Assembly (NCBI GenBank): GCA_963169475.1
Contig: CAUJFT010000188.1
Location: forward strand, 1 to 6,054
DNA: 6,054 bases
Direction: 5' to 3'
From: Bacteroidota bacterium
GTDB lineage: Bacteria > Bacteroidota > Bacteroidia > J057
Within the stretch, counting starts at the first letter, position 1; every line of letters starts with the position of its first letter. Both the position numbers and the translations under genes were made by a program. Of the stretch, positions 1 to 6,054 are shown one piece after another. The notes under the pieces were generated by a model, which was given only the letters and a program-made list of their open reading frames with translations, searched no databases and was not told the DNA's origin.

Positions 1-734
1 TGAAATCAGGTTTTTTTGGAGAGGAAGTAACCGTTTGGGGAACAAGGGGCTACCTTAAATCTGAACTTCGTCATATCCTTCCTATAAAAAAAGATTTTTT
101 TCGCTTTTCTTTTCCTTTACTATCCTTTGTAGATGCTTTATTGAATCTTATTTTTTACCCTTTAAGAAAAATAGCTCACAAACGATTCTATCCTGTAGGG
201 TTAAGGGTAGAGCCTATAAAAAGTATTGATAATGAAGTAGCTGAATGGATACAGTCTTTTCAAAAAACAACACTATTCAGAAGAAATAACGCCTTGCTTG
301 ATTGGATTATACAATACCCTTGGGTGAAAGAAAGTCGCCTTGCTGACAAAGAAAATACCCGTTATTTCTTTACAAGTGTCGCTACTACATTTAGGCAATT
401 TTTTCTTAAAGTTAGGGGGGATTCCGGTGAAATAAGAGGGTTTATTATGCTTTTGAATCGCAATGGACACTTGAAAGTGCCTTATGCTTATTTTCACCCC
501 CAAGATACTAAAACGATTGGGGAGCTAATCGTTCATTACGCGCTGCTTTGGGATATTCATACTTTAACGGTGTTTCATCCTGCATTAAGTCGTCAAATCG
601 AACAGACGAGTCTCCTATTCATATTCCGAAAAAGGATAGCCAAAGGGTTTATGATGAGTAAGAAGTTAGAAGGTATCTTAGGAGGGGTTCCCTTTGTAGT
701 GCAAGCAGGAGACGGAGATGCTGCCTTTACCTAA
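1..734 (+). CDS. GNAT-like acyltransferase, C-terminal part (5' end outside window)
   Basis: The reading frame is open from base 3 to the TAA at 732-734 and gives 243 residues with no start in view, so the gene begins left of the window. The in-frame TTG at 141 is internal, because the sequence before it already reads as protein. There is no signal peptide. The visible part resembles the second half of two-domain GNAT-type acyltransferases that often occur with polysaccharide or lipid-modification genes in Bacteroidota. The resemblance lies in a linker rich in aromatic and basic residues, an RRNNALLDWIIQYPW segment where relatives have an 'RR..-Y-L-W-R-Y...P' stretch, a mixed alpha/beta domain, and an ending in AGDGDAAFT. 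I assign the family from these remembered patterns, and no acetyl-CoA binding motif is visible. The substrate is unknown. The gene is convergent with porZ, with one base between the stop codons. Confidence 0.55.
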   Translation, partial: KSGFFGEEVTVWGTRGYLKSELRHILPIKKDFFRFSFPLLSFVDALLNLIFYPLRKIAHKRFYPVGLRVEPIKSIDNEVAEWIQSFQKTTLFRRNNALLDWIIQYPWVKESRLADKENTRYFFTSVATTFRQFFLKVRGDSGEIRGFIMLLNRNGHLKVPYAYFHPQDTKTIGELIVHYALLWDIHTLTVFHPALSRQIEQTSLLFIFRKRIAKGFMMSKKLEGILGGVPFVVQAGDGDAAFT

Positions 735-745
735 TTTATTTTAGG
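730..745. repeat. Short inverted repeat spanning both convergent stop codons
   Basis: CCTAA (730-734) and TTAGG (741-745) are perfect complements around a six-base loop. The + strand TAA lies in the left arm, and the - strand TAA (736-738) lies in the loop. A five-pair, mostly AT stem with no clear T-run on either side is weak as an intrinsic terminator. It is nonetheless the only dyad I see at this tail-to-tail junction, where there is no other room for termination signals. Confidence 0.35.
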
Positions 746-3090
746 ATAGCAAATTTTCCTACACAATACTTTTCTCCAGAGGTAGTAGCGGCAAATGCCA
801 AATAAATCCCACTTGCTACTTTTCTTCCCTGAATATCTGTACCGTCCCATATAGCAGCCCCTCCTTCTCCTATGAGTTCGCGCACGAGTTGCCCGGAAAT
901 AGTGGTAATTTTCACAGAAGAACCAGAAGAAAGCCCATTAATCGTAATATAGCCTTCGTATCCGGATTGTACAGGATTAGGAAATACTACGACCGACTCA
1001 CATTTTTCTCTTCCAGAAGTAATGCCACTTCTGAAGCTTATTACGCCTTTGCTTGTAGCAAAAAATACCTCTCCCGTAGTATTGTCAATTCTGATGTCAT
1101 TAATCAAGTCCGAAAACAAGGGACTATTTTTAACTGTGAAATGCGCTAAAACCGATTGCCCATCAGCACTTACAAGGAAAACGCCATTGTTAGTGCCTAA
1201 CCATTTTCTATTACCTCCATCTACTGCTATTGCCGTGATACTCTCTGTACGGAGCAGCGGATAGCCTTCTACAATAGGAGCTCTCACGTCCGCGCTTTTT
1301 CCGGTTGATAAGTCATAAAGAAAGTTACCATACATAATCCTTACTCCTTCGTCTGTTCCTATCCATACATCTCCTTCCTTGTCGTTGGCAAGGGAATACA
1401 CATTAGCAGAGGGCAAATCTCCTTGTCCCGGGTTGGTAGAAAGTTGAACAAATACATCATCAGCGGTATTTTCGGGGGTGTTTTTATCATTATAGACAAC
1501 CACTCCTCCCCGCCGAACCATGACCCATTTGTTTGCATAATCATCAACTAACAAGCCGGATATTTGAGAAGAGGAGGCAACAAAATCCTTACGCATATTG
1601 TACCATACTCCTTGTGGAGTCATCACTTGAAGCGGGTTTTGAGCAACAGTTAGGGTAAGCCATACATTTTTTTGCCAATCTACTCCGATACCCGAAACGC
1701 GAGAGTTCTCATAACGAGAGGTATCACAAGGATTATCTATTACGCTCATTCCCGAATTTGCACAATCATAAAACGCTTCTAATTTTCCGTTTTTCAAAAT
1801 TGCTAGTCCTTTCCCAAATGAGCCAAGATAAGCATATCCGGTTTCGTCATCATATAATGCTCGCGCATAGTTCCAATTAGCTCTGTTTGAGGGTAATCCG
1901 TTTCCTTCTTTAAGGTTTAGCCAACCTTGATTGTCCTCAAAAATAGTTCCTTTGTTATAGTAATGTATTCCCGATCCACTTGTAGCGGGGACAAAGGTGG
2001 CATCATATCCAAGCGGTGCAATATATAGTTCTCCATTTCCAGCTGCCATAGCTGTACAATCATTGGTCAGAGGTCCGGCAGGTAGAAAAGATTCTTGTTG
2101 GGTACCGTTGTCTACGACCTTATACATTCCCAGATAAAACGTAGCTACATAAAAAACATCATTCTTTTGATATACATCTGTAATATAGCCGGTTACAGGG
2201 AAAAAAGAGACAGATGTTCCGTCTTTTTTTACTACCCTGACATCTCCCGGTGTAATCAAAATAAGTTCGTCCTCTTTTTCTCCCGCCTTTATGAGCGTAT
2301 ATCCCCCAAATGTACCATCAGGGACAGTTAATAGTTTCCATTGTCCTGCCGTTGATTGATAAACTTTTCCATTTACGACTGCGTAAATACGGTCAGAAAT
2401 AGTAGTAACCAATCGGATTGTCCCTTGGGGAAATGCCTCTGCGGAGGTTTCTTTCTTCCATATCGCGGGTTCTCCGGGATTAGGGGTATTGACGGGGGCA
2501 GAGTACAACGACGTATCCCCAACCACTACCCAAATCTTGTCATTGAAGAGAGTAACAGACCCTACTTTAGAGCGAACCAAACTATTCCCGATTTTAGTGA
2601 TGGTAAATTTCGGCTCCATGAGTGCCAAATCATAGATTACCAACCCAAATTCTGCGGCAACATATAGATAGTTTTTGTCTCCGGTAAAATCATAGATACT
2701 TTTTTGGGTATAGAATACGCTTCTTTCAATATCAGTGAGGGCATTCATTTGGTCCGGATTGGAGAAATAATCAATCGTTCCGTCTTCGTATCCGATAAAG
2801 TATTGCTGTGAGGAAGAATTATAATATAGTGCAGAAGGGGTAATTCCACTCATCTTTTGTACCGTTGAATACGTTTTCATTTCATTCTCAACAAAATCAA
2901 AGGAAAACATTCCTCCATAAGTAGCGGTAAATAAATGCTTAGAGTCCGAAGCAGATTTAATACACCGATAATGTCCTGAATAAGCTCTCCATTCTCCTAC
3001 ACTTATATCCAACTCTTGGGCTAGGGATAGGCTAAATACCCCGCAAAGTGCAGACAAAAGGCACAAAATGCTGACAAAAAACCGATTCAT
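736..3090 (-). CDS. porZ: Type IX secretion system attachment-complex protein PorZ
   Basis: PorZ is a surface-exposed part of the T9SS attachment complex with PorU, PorV and PorQ. In Porphyromonas gingivalis it takes part in delivering anionic LPS to the sortase-like PorU, which anchors cargo. This 784-residue protein is close to the P. gingivalis protein in length (about 776). Residues 1-24 form a Sec signal peptide, with likely cleavage after SLA. Propeller blades start at VGEWR (31-35). Typical blade motifs are DVWIGTDEGV (574-583) and NRKWLGTNNGVF (627-638), followed by KNSPL (654-658) and GEVFFATSKGV (673-683), the order expected in PorZ. An acidic Asp/Asn-rich loop at 534-545 may bind metal. 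The C-terminal T9SS sorting-type domain covers about 697-784, with FPNP (703-706), WDGTD (748-752) and SGIYL (760-764). The ATG at 3090 directly precedes the signal peptide. The gene appears monocistronic, with its own promoter at 3258-3289. Other propeller/CTD surface proteins are less likely given the motif order and full-length match. Confidence 0.92.
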   Translation of the reverse strand: MNRFFVSILCLLSALCGVFSLSLAQELDISVGEWRAYSGHYRCIKSASDSKHLFTATYGGMFSFDFVENEMKTYSTVQKMSGITPSALYYNSSSQQYFIGYEDGTIDYFSNPDQMNALTDIERSVFYTQKSIYDFTGDKNYLYVAAEFGLVIYDLALMEPKFTITKIGNSLVRSKVGSVTLFNDKIWVVVGDTSLYSAPVNTPNPGEPAIWKKETSAEAFPQGTIRLVTTISDRIYAVVNGKVYQSTAGQWKLLTVPDGTFGGYTLIKAGEKEDELILITPGDVRVVKKDGTSVSFFPVTGYITDVYQKNDVFYVATFYLGMYKVVDNGTQQESFLPAGPLTNDCTAMAAGNGELYIAPLGYDATFVPATSGSGIHYYNKGTIFEDNQGWLNLKEGNGLPSNRANWNYARALYDDETGYAYLGSFGKGLAILKNGKLEAFYDCANSGMSVIDNPCDTSRYENSRVSGIGVDWQKNVWLTLTVAQNPLQVMTPQGVWYNMRKDFVASSSQISGLLVDDYANKWVMVRRGGVVVYNDKNTPENTADDVFVQLSTNPGQGDLPSANVYSLANDKEGDVWIGTDEGVRIMYGNFLYDLSTGKSADVRAPIVEGYPLLRTESITAIAVDGGNRKWLGTNNGVFLVSADGQSVLAHFTVKNSPLFSDLINDIRIDNTTGEVFFATSKGVISFRSGITSGREKCESVVVFPNPVQSGYEGYITINGLSSGSSVKITTISGQLVRELIGEGGAAIWDGTDIQGRKVASGIYLAFAATTSGEKYCVGKFAILK

Positions 3091-3503
3091 TTTTGAAAAA
3101 AAATAATTTCGAGAAGTTAATTAATAGAAAAACGCTGCGCCACAATAATACTTCGTCTTTCACATATTATTAATTCTCTGTTGATAAATTTATTTTCCTT
3201 GAAAAAGTACTTTCTTCGAGGAATTTTAAGTATTGATGTATTTAAACGAAAACCGGACAAAAATAGTAAATATTGAGTAAACAGGCAAAGGCAAAAAACA
3301 ACCCTCCCCGTAATATTGAACGAATGCGAAACATGACACTGCTTAACAATAACCCATTAGTAGAATATGTCCTATCAGTATTTACACGTTATAGCCGAAG
3401 CAAGCCTTCAAAACGCAATTATATGGATTAGTTTTATACCATAAAGTTACGCTTTTTCCCCTTTTTAAAAAATATCGGGTAGCGTATCTTTTATAGAAGT
3501 ATG
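3091..3503. other. 413-bp intergenic region between nuoA and porZ
   Basis: No convincing gene lies here. The half next to porZ is its probable 5' leader, about 160 bases long. It contains an AT-only dyad, AATAATA (3144-3150) with TATTATT (3165-3171). The sequence just before the porZ ATG is A/T-rich with no Shine-Dalgarno, as is common in this phylum. The middle holds the porZ promoter, and the nuoA end holds a possible terminator. A short + strand frame at 3324-3431 (35 codons) is discussed under rejected items. I see no tRNA, SRP RNA, tmRNA or RNase P signature, but an unrecognised small RNA in 3290-3465 cannot be excluded by eye. Confidence 0.7.
3258..3289 (-). promoter_or_regulatory. Bacteroidota-type promoter for porZ
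   Basis: Read on the - strand, TTTG (3289-3286) is followed after 20 bases by TATTTTTG (3265-3258). This matches the Bacteroidota consensus TTTG / 19-21 bases / TAnnTTTG at every defined position. Transcription would start near 3250 and give a leader of about 160 bases before the porZ ATG. It is the only match of this quality in the spacer. It indicates that porZ has its own promoter rather than depending on nuoA transcription. Confidence 0.6.
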
Positions 3504-3506
3504 CTA
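3467..3506 (-). terminator. Possible intrinsic terminator after nuoA
   Basis: On the - strand, TAGCATA (3506-3500), whose first three bases are the nuoA stop codon, can pair with TACGCTA (3486-3480) with one C/A mismatch. About seven bases after the stem comes a run of six T (3472-3467). The stem is short and the spacing to the T-run is longer than ideal, so this is a tentative call. Confidence 0.3.
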
Positions 3507-3980
3507 TTTGGTAGCATATCGTTGATTAATCTCCTCATAAATAGTATCAGGAACGCGACTCACTCTTTCGGGTATGATAGGATTGGGCTTTATCCATTCT
3601 AAGTCTCCCTTTATCCATAAATATATCAGTCCAATGAGTAAAATCAAGACAAAAATGCTCATTTCAATCAGTGCAAATATTCCCCAACCGGAAATCTCCG
3701 AAATGAGCTTTGGGTCAGCAAATACAGTTACCCATGGAAATAAGAATAAAATTTCCACATCAAAAATTAAGAAAACCAATCCGATTACATAGAACCGGAC
3801 GTTAAACTGAATATTGGCGTTTCCTACGGGGTCTTCTCCACATTCATAGACAGACAACTTTTCGGGATTAGGGCGATAAGGTGCCAGAATTTTGTTTACA
3901 AGTATAATCAGCCCTAAAAATGCGCCACCCCCAATAAGGTACAACAATACATTTCCAAAATCACTGACCTGCGCCTGCAT
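3504..3980 (-). CDS. nuoA: NADH-quinone oxidoreductase subunit A (NuoA)
   Basis: NuoA is a small membrane subunit of respiratory complex I (NADH:quinone oxidoreductase, proton-pumping), located near the quinone site at the junction of the membrane and peripheral arms. The 158 residues contain three hydrophobic segments at about 9-31, 62-86 and 99-122. The family's signature cytoplasmic loop is present (RPNPEKLSVYECGED, 36-50, with the conserved YECG). The acidic FDVE motif is at 73-76 in the second helix, followed by FLFPW. The protein is somewhat longer than most NuoA because of a polar tail after about residue 125. The start ATG at 3980 places the first helix correctly, and no in-frame start lies in the seven codons before it. 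It lies 54 bases after the upstream hypothetical gene with no promoter between them, so the two are probably co-transcribed. nuoB, which usually follows nuoA, does not follow here. Confidence 0.95.
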   Translation of the reverse strand: MQAQVSDFGNVLLYLIGGGAFLGLIILVNKILAPYRPNPEKLSVYECGEDPVGNANIQFNVRFYVIGLVFLIFDVEILFLFPWVTVFADPKLISEISGWGIFALIEMSIFVLILLIGLIYLWIKGDLEWIKPNPIIPERVSRVPDTIYEEINQRYATK

Positions 3981-3999
3981 GCTTTTAAGAGAATTAAGT

Positions 4000-4019
4000 C
4001 CTCCTTATAGACAAGGAGG
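4000..4019 (-). promoter_or_regulatory. Intercistronic hairpin upstream of nuoA
   Basis: CCTCCTT and AAGGAGG form a perfect seven-pair stem with a six-base loop, in the 54-base gap between the hypothetical gene and nuoA. On the nuoA strand the 3' arm reads AAGGAGG, a textbook Shine-Dalgarno sequence. However, it ends 19 bases before the nuoA ATG, too far for normal use, and it is buried in the stem. No T-run follows, so it is unlikely to be a strong terminator. An mRNA processing or stabilising element, or partial attenuation, would fit. Confidence 0.5.
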
Positions 4020-4034
4020 CTTTACGTTAAACAT

Positions 4035-4583
4035 TTATAATAGTTCTTGAAGTTTCGTAAGAGGCTTTTGTAATAGCTCAAAATTAGGCTGATATTCTTT
4101 TAGAATTTCAAATTTATCACAATATACCTTTGTCGCTTGCTGGTTCTTCTTAGAGAATTGAAGAAGTTTGTTAAAATACTCTCTCACAGTGTGATGAGAT
4201 TTGTCGAAGACCAATACTTTTAGTTTATCAATTTCAAACTCTTTTTCTCTGGCAAAATAAGCCACAAGTAAAGACTTCATTCTTTTCTGTTCTTCTTCCT
4301 CAAAGCTAGACTCTGAAAAAATTTTTATCAATTCATGGATAAAAATACGTGATTCATCATACCCATCATAAAATTCTCCTAATTTATACCAGAAGAGAAA
4401 CGGTAAATATATACCTCCCAGGATGTCTGCCGAAAGAATCGTAAACCGGTCAAGCTCTTCCGGATTTTCTTCCATTAGCTCATTATGTAACGCGATAATC
4501 TCCGAAACGGCGGCTTCGTGGGTTTCCTCTAAGGTATCGGCATATTTTTCTTCTATTTCGTCTAAACGGTCAATTATATTCAT
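4035..4583 (-). CDS. Hypothetical acidic, helical cytoplasmic protein
   Basis: I do not recognise this 182-residue protein. It has no signal peptide and no clear membrane helix; the most hydrophobic stretch is GGIYLPFLFWYKLG (56-69), which is short and contains Lys. The first 45 residues are strongly acidic and look helical (repeated E/D with spaced Leu/Ile). A second Glu cluster lies at 91-99, and the last third is Lys-rich and helical. There is one Cys (155), no metal-binding cluster, and no nucleotide-binding or enzyme motif that I can name. The ATG at 4583 is the first start downstream of a good promoter and gives a leader of about 57 bases. It is probably the first gene of an operon with nuoA. 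That pairing could mean a complex I link, but a chance neighbour is equally possible. Its length, continuous coding character and promoter argue that it is a real gene. Confidence 0.8.
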   Translation of the reverse strand: MNIIDRLDEIEEKYADTLEETHEAAVSEIIALHNELMEENPEELDRFTILSADILGGIYLPFLFWYKLGEFYDGYDESRIFIHELIKIFSESSFEEEEQKRMKSLLVAYFAREKEFEIDKLKVLVFDKSHHTVREYFNKLLQFSKKNQQATKVYCDKFEILKEYQPNFELLQKPLTKLQELL

Positions 4584-4621
4584 ATTTGATGCGTATTTAA
4601 AAGGTGATTATACAAAACGAA

Positions 4622-4637
4622 TGCCCCGTAAGGGGCA
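4622..4637 (-). promoter_or_regulatory. GC-rich hairpin at the 5' end of the operon leader
   Basis: TGCCCC (4622-4627) and GGGGCA (4632-4637) form a perfect six-pair stem around a four-base loop, in an otherwise AT-rich gap. From the promoter at 4647-4678 the transcript would start near 4640, so the hairpin would occupy almost the first bases of the mRNA. This is an arrangement known in other bacteria to protect mRNA from 5'-dependent decay. It could instead terminate the upstream DUF423 transcript, since a loosely T-rich stretch (TTCGTTTTG) follows on the - strand. Confidence 0.45.
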
Positions 4638-4646
4638 AATGCAATA

Positions 4647-4678
4647 CAAAGGTACGTTTTTTCTGTATATTAGTGAAA
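4647..4678 (-). promoter_or_regulatory. Bacteroidota-type promoter for the hypothetical gene-nuoA operon
   Basis: On the - strand, TACCTTTG (4654-4647) is a perfect -7 element (TAnnTTTG). Twenty bases upstream lies TTTC (4678-4675), one base off the TTTG of the -33 element. The predicted start is near 4640, about 57 bases before the ATG at 4583. Confidence 0.6.
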
Positions 4679-4745
4679 TTCTCTATTATTTTTTTTGGAA
4701 AAATGAAGCCTTATTGACTTTTTTTTAATATTAATATCTTGATAG

Positions 4746-5156
4746 CTACTTCATTAGCTCCTTTTCGCTTTTACTGTAAAAACTATATCCCATACAGAAC
4801 CACCCCAATATAAATAATAATCCGCCAACGGGAGTTATTGGGCCTACCCACTTCACCCCAAACGGCAATATGTCTTTTAAGGCGAGTAGGTAGAGTGAAC
4901 CGCTAAAACAGAAAATCCCGCCAAGCAAAGAAAAGGAGGCATACCTAAGCCATTTATCTGTTATGCTAAGCCCCATAAAACCACAAAAAAGAAGTACGAG
5001 TGTATGGATTAGTTGATAAAAAACCGCTTTATTCCATATTTCTATCTGATACTCATTTAAGACAGACTTTAATCCATGCGCCCCGAAAGCTCCCAAAGCC
5101 ACAGATACCGCTCCGGACAGGGCTGCAATTAGTATAAAATACCGACTCTTCCTCAT
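4746..5156 (-). CDS. DUF423 (YgdD/TMEM256-like) small membrane protein
   Basis: This 136-residue integral membrane protein has the normal length for DUF423, a widespread family of unknown function that includes E. coli YgdD. Four hydrophobic segments are visible at about 6-24, 46-64, 71-93 and 108-127. Family landmarks are present in order: GAFGAHGLK (22-30) after the first helix, W..A..YQ..H (41-51) leading into the second, FSGSLYLLAL (84-93) in the third, and GPITPVGG (105-112) before the last. The ATG at 5156 is followed by MRKSR, a short basic start that fits the positive-inside rule. It is oriented like the operon to its left but lies 162 bases away, with a promoter in between, so it is probably a separate transcript. 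Its own promoter is not clear: a bare -7-like TAAATTTG (5335-5328, - strand) has no -33 partner. The family is confident, the function is not known. Confidence 0.93.
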   Translation of the reverse strand: MRKSRYFILIAALSGAVSVALGAFGAHGLKSVLNEYQIEIWNKAVFYQLIHTLVLLFCGFMGLSITDKWLRYASFSLLGGIFCFSGSLYLLALKDILPFGVKWVGPITPVGGLLFILGWFCMGYSFYSKSEKELMK

Positions 5157-5554
5157 GATTTTAGCGTAATAAACTTTCTTAAAAAACTATTTTTTTTACT
5201 TTTAGTTTTGAGGGTAAAATAAATAGTAAAGAAATTTTTTATGCTATTACATTTAAGCATAATGTCTAAAATAATAATAAAAAGATAGATGTACTATAAT
5301 TATTATTGCTTTTTTTTAGGTATAGGACAAATTTATTCATTAATTGTATAGCATGAGTGCTTTACTTCTAAAAATAAAAACAATAAAATGGTTTCAACTT
5401 TTTTATGTTACATATTTTGTGATATAAATTCATTAGAGTGTGCTTTAAGGGTATAAAAATAGATTTAGGTCTTATTTAATTAGAAAAAATACATTTTTCT
5501 AATAGGATAATAAAAAAAATATTACCTTTGACCCAAATTAACGACAATATTTTT
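5157..5554. other. 398-bp AT-rich divergent spacer between the DUF423 gene and glnN
   Basis: Stop codons are dense in all frames I read, and I find no gene. Two dyads are visible: TTATGCT (5239-5245) with AGCATAA (5256-5262), and the AT-only AATAATAAT (5270-5278) with ATTATTATT (5299-5307). The right end carries the glnN -7 element. The spacer must hold the outward promoters of both flanking genes and could hold regulator sites for nitrogen control, but I cannot point to a specific operator. Confidence 0.7.
5523..5530 (+). promoter_or_regulatory. -7 promoter element for glnN
   Basis: TACCTTTG matches the Bacteroidota -7 consensus TAnnTTTG exactly and lies 24 bases before the glnN ATG, giving a leader of roughly 18 bases. 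No proper TTTG lies at the -33 position; only a T-rich stretch (5494-5498) is near. The promoter may therefore be weak on its own or depend on an activator. Confidence 0.5.
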
Positions 5555-6054
5555 ATGAATCCTCGATTTAAGGCATTAGAAATTATTCAAACTCGCCCTT
5601 TAACAAAACCTATAGAGACTGTTCGCTCCAAGGAAATCTTTGCTTCCAATGTATTTAGCTTGAAGGTAATGAAAAATTATCTCTCGAAGGAGGTATATCA
5701 ATCGCTCAAAGATTGTGCGGAACAAGGTATTCCGGTCAGCCGCTCAATTGCTGGTCAGGTAGCAGGAGCAATGAAATCTTGGGCTATAGAAAAAGGGGCA
5801 ACGCACTTCACGCATTGGTTTCAGCCGCTAACCGGACTAACCGCTGAAAAACATGACGCTTTTTTTGAACTTCACGAAGACGAACCGATTGAGAAGTTTT
5901 CAGAAGGAGAGTTAGTACAACAAGAGCCAGACGCCTCCTCTTTTCCTTCTGGTGGATTGAGAAATACTTTTGAAGCGCGCGGCTATACTGCTTGGGACTC
6001 CAGTTCTCCGGCTTTTATCTTTGAATCGGTGTATGGAAATACGCTTTGTATCCC
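5555..6054 (+). CDS. glnN: Glutamine synthetase type III, N-terminal part (3' end outside window)
   Basis: This enzyme makes glutamine from glutamate, ammonium and ATP in the cytoplasm and is the main ammonium-assimilating synthetase of many Bacteroidota. The window holds 166 full codons of a family usually about 700-730 residues long, then runs off the right edge in frame. The family's N-terminal signatures are clear: VFS (33-35), the VAGAMKSWA region (69-77), GATHFTHWFQPLTG (81-94), TAEKHDAFF (96-104), IEKFS (112-116), EPDASSFPSGGLR (124-136), FEARGYTAWD (139-148) and SPAFIF (151-156). The catalytic residues that bind ATP and metal lie mostly beyond the window. The ATG at 5555 gives the usual short N-terminus and sits just after a -7 element; there is no Shine-Dalgarno. 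The gene stands alone, divergent from the DUF423 gene. Types I and II lack these motifs, so the assignment is secure. Confidence 0.95.
   Translation, partial: MNPRFKALEIIQTRPLTKPIETVRSKEIFASNVFSLKVMKNYLSKEVYQSLKDCAEQGIPVSRSIAGQVAGAMKSWAIEKGATHFTHWFQPLTGLTAEKHDAFFELHEDEPIEKFSEGELVQQEPDASSFPSGGLRNTFEARGYTAWDSSSPAFIFESVYGNTLCI

Noticed and set aside
889..2667. Several open frames of 60-100 codons on either strand within the porZ region.
   Set aside because: They are shadows of porZ, which has a full set of family motifs over its whole length; none of the overlapping frames looks like a real protein.
3273..3431. A + strand frame that could encode 52 residues from a TTG at 3273, or 35 residues from the ATG at 3324, in the nuoA-porZ spacer.
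   Set aside because: It is short, runs antisense through the well-matched porZ promoter, has no promoter or ribosome site of its own, and resembles no family I know.
5203..5210. TAGTTTTG on the + strand, matching the TAnnTTTG promoter element.
   Set aside because: No TTTG occurs 19-21 bases upstream and no gene starts for about 345 bases downstream, so a chance match in AT-rich DNA is likely.
5270..5307. AATAATAAT/ATTATTATT dyad in the glnN upstream spacer as a possible operator or terminator.
   Set aside because: It is made only of A and T in very AT-rich DNA, with a 20-base loop; such pairs are expected by chance.
5328..5335. TAAATTTG on the - strand as a promoter for the DUF423 gene.
   Set aside because: There is no -33 partner at the proper distance and the implied leader would be about 170 bases; not strong enough to list as a feature.
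5353..5427. A 24-codon + strand frame upstream of glnN.
   Set aside because: It is very short, has low-complexity composition as expected in AT-rich DNA, and shows no start signals.

Overview
This window looks like ordinary chromosome from a member of the Bacteroidota. Three things in the sequence support this: a complete PorZ, a type IX secretion system (T9SS) protein found only in this phylum; the start of a type III glutamine synthetase; and -7 promoter elements of the form TAnnTTTG. The AT-rich spacers and the lack of usable Shine-Dalgarno sequences close to the start codons also fit. The sequence does not settle genus or family.

Layout, left to right. (1) A 3'-terminal fragment of a GNAT-like acyltransferase runs off the left edge on the + strand (to 734). 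(2) Convergent to it, with one base between the two stop codons, is porZ (736-3090, - strand). (3) A 413-bp spacer (3091-3503) holds a good Bacteroidota-type promoter for porZ and a possible terminator for the gene upstream. (4) An uncharacterised acidic helical protein (4035-4583) and nuoA (3504-3980) form a likely two-gene minus-strand operon with its own promoter at 4647-4678. A strong hairpin lies between the two genes. (5) A small DUF423/YgdD-type membrane protein (4746-5156) lies upstream of that operon on the same strand. (6) A very AT-rich 398-bp divergent spacer separates it from glnN (5555 to the right edge, + strand), which encodes glutamine synthetase III.

The genes do not form one pathway. 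PorZ acts at the cell surface in T9SS cargo attachment. NuoA is a membrane subunit of respiratory complex I. Glutamine synthetase assimilates ammonium in the cytoplasm. The GNAT-like protein is probably linked to surface polysaccharide or lipid modification, but this is inferred only from resemblance.

I found no CRISPR array, mobile element, tRNA or rRNA, and no convincing new system. The observations most worth checking are nuoA lying apart from nuoB and the other nuo genes, the unrecognised gene upstream of it, and the hairpins in that operon's leader and intergenic gap.
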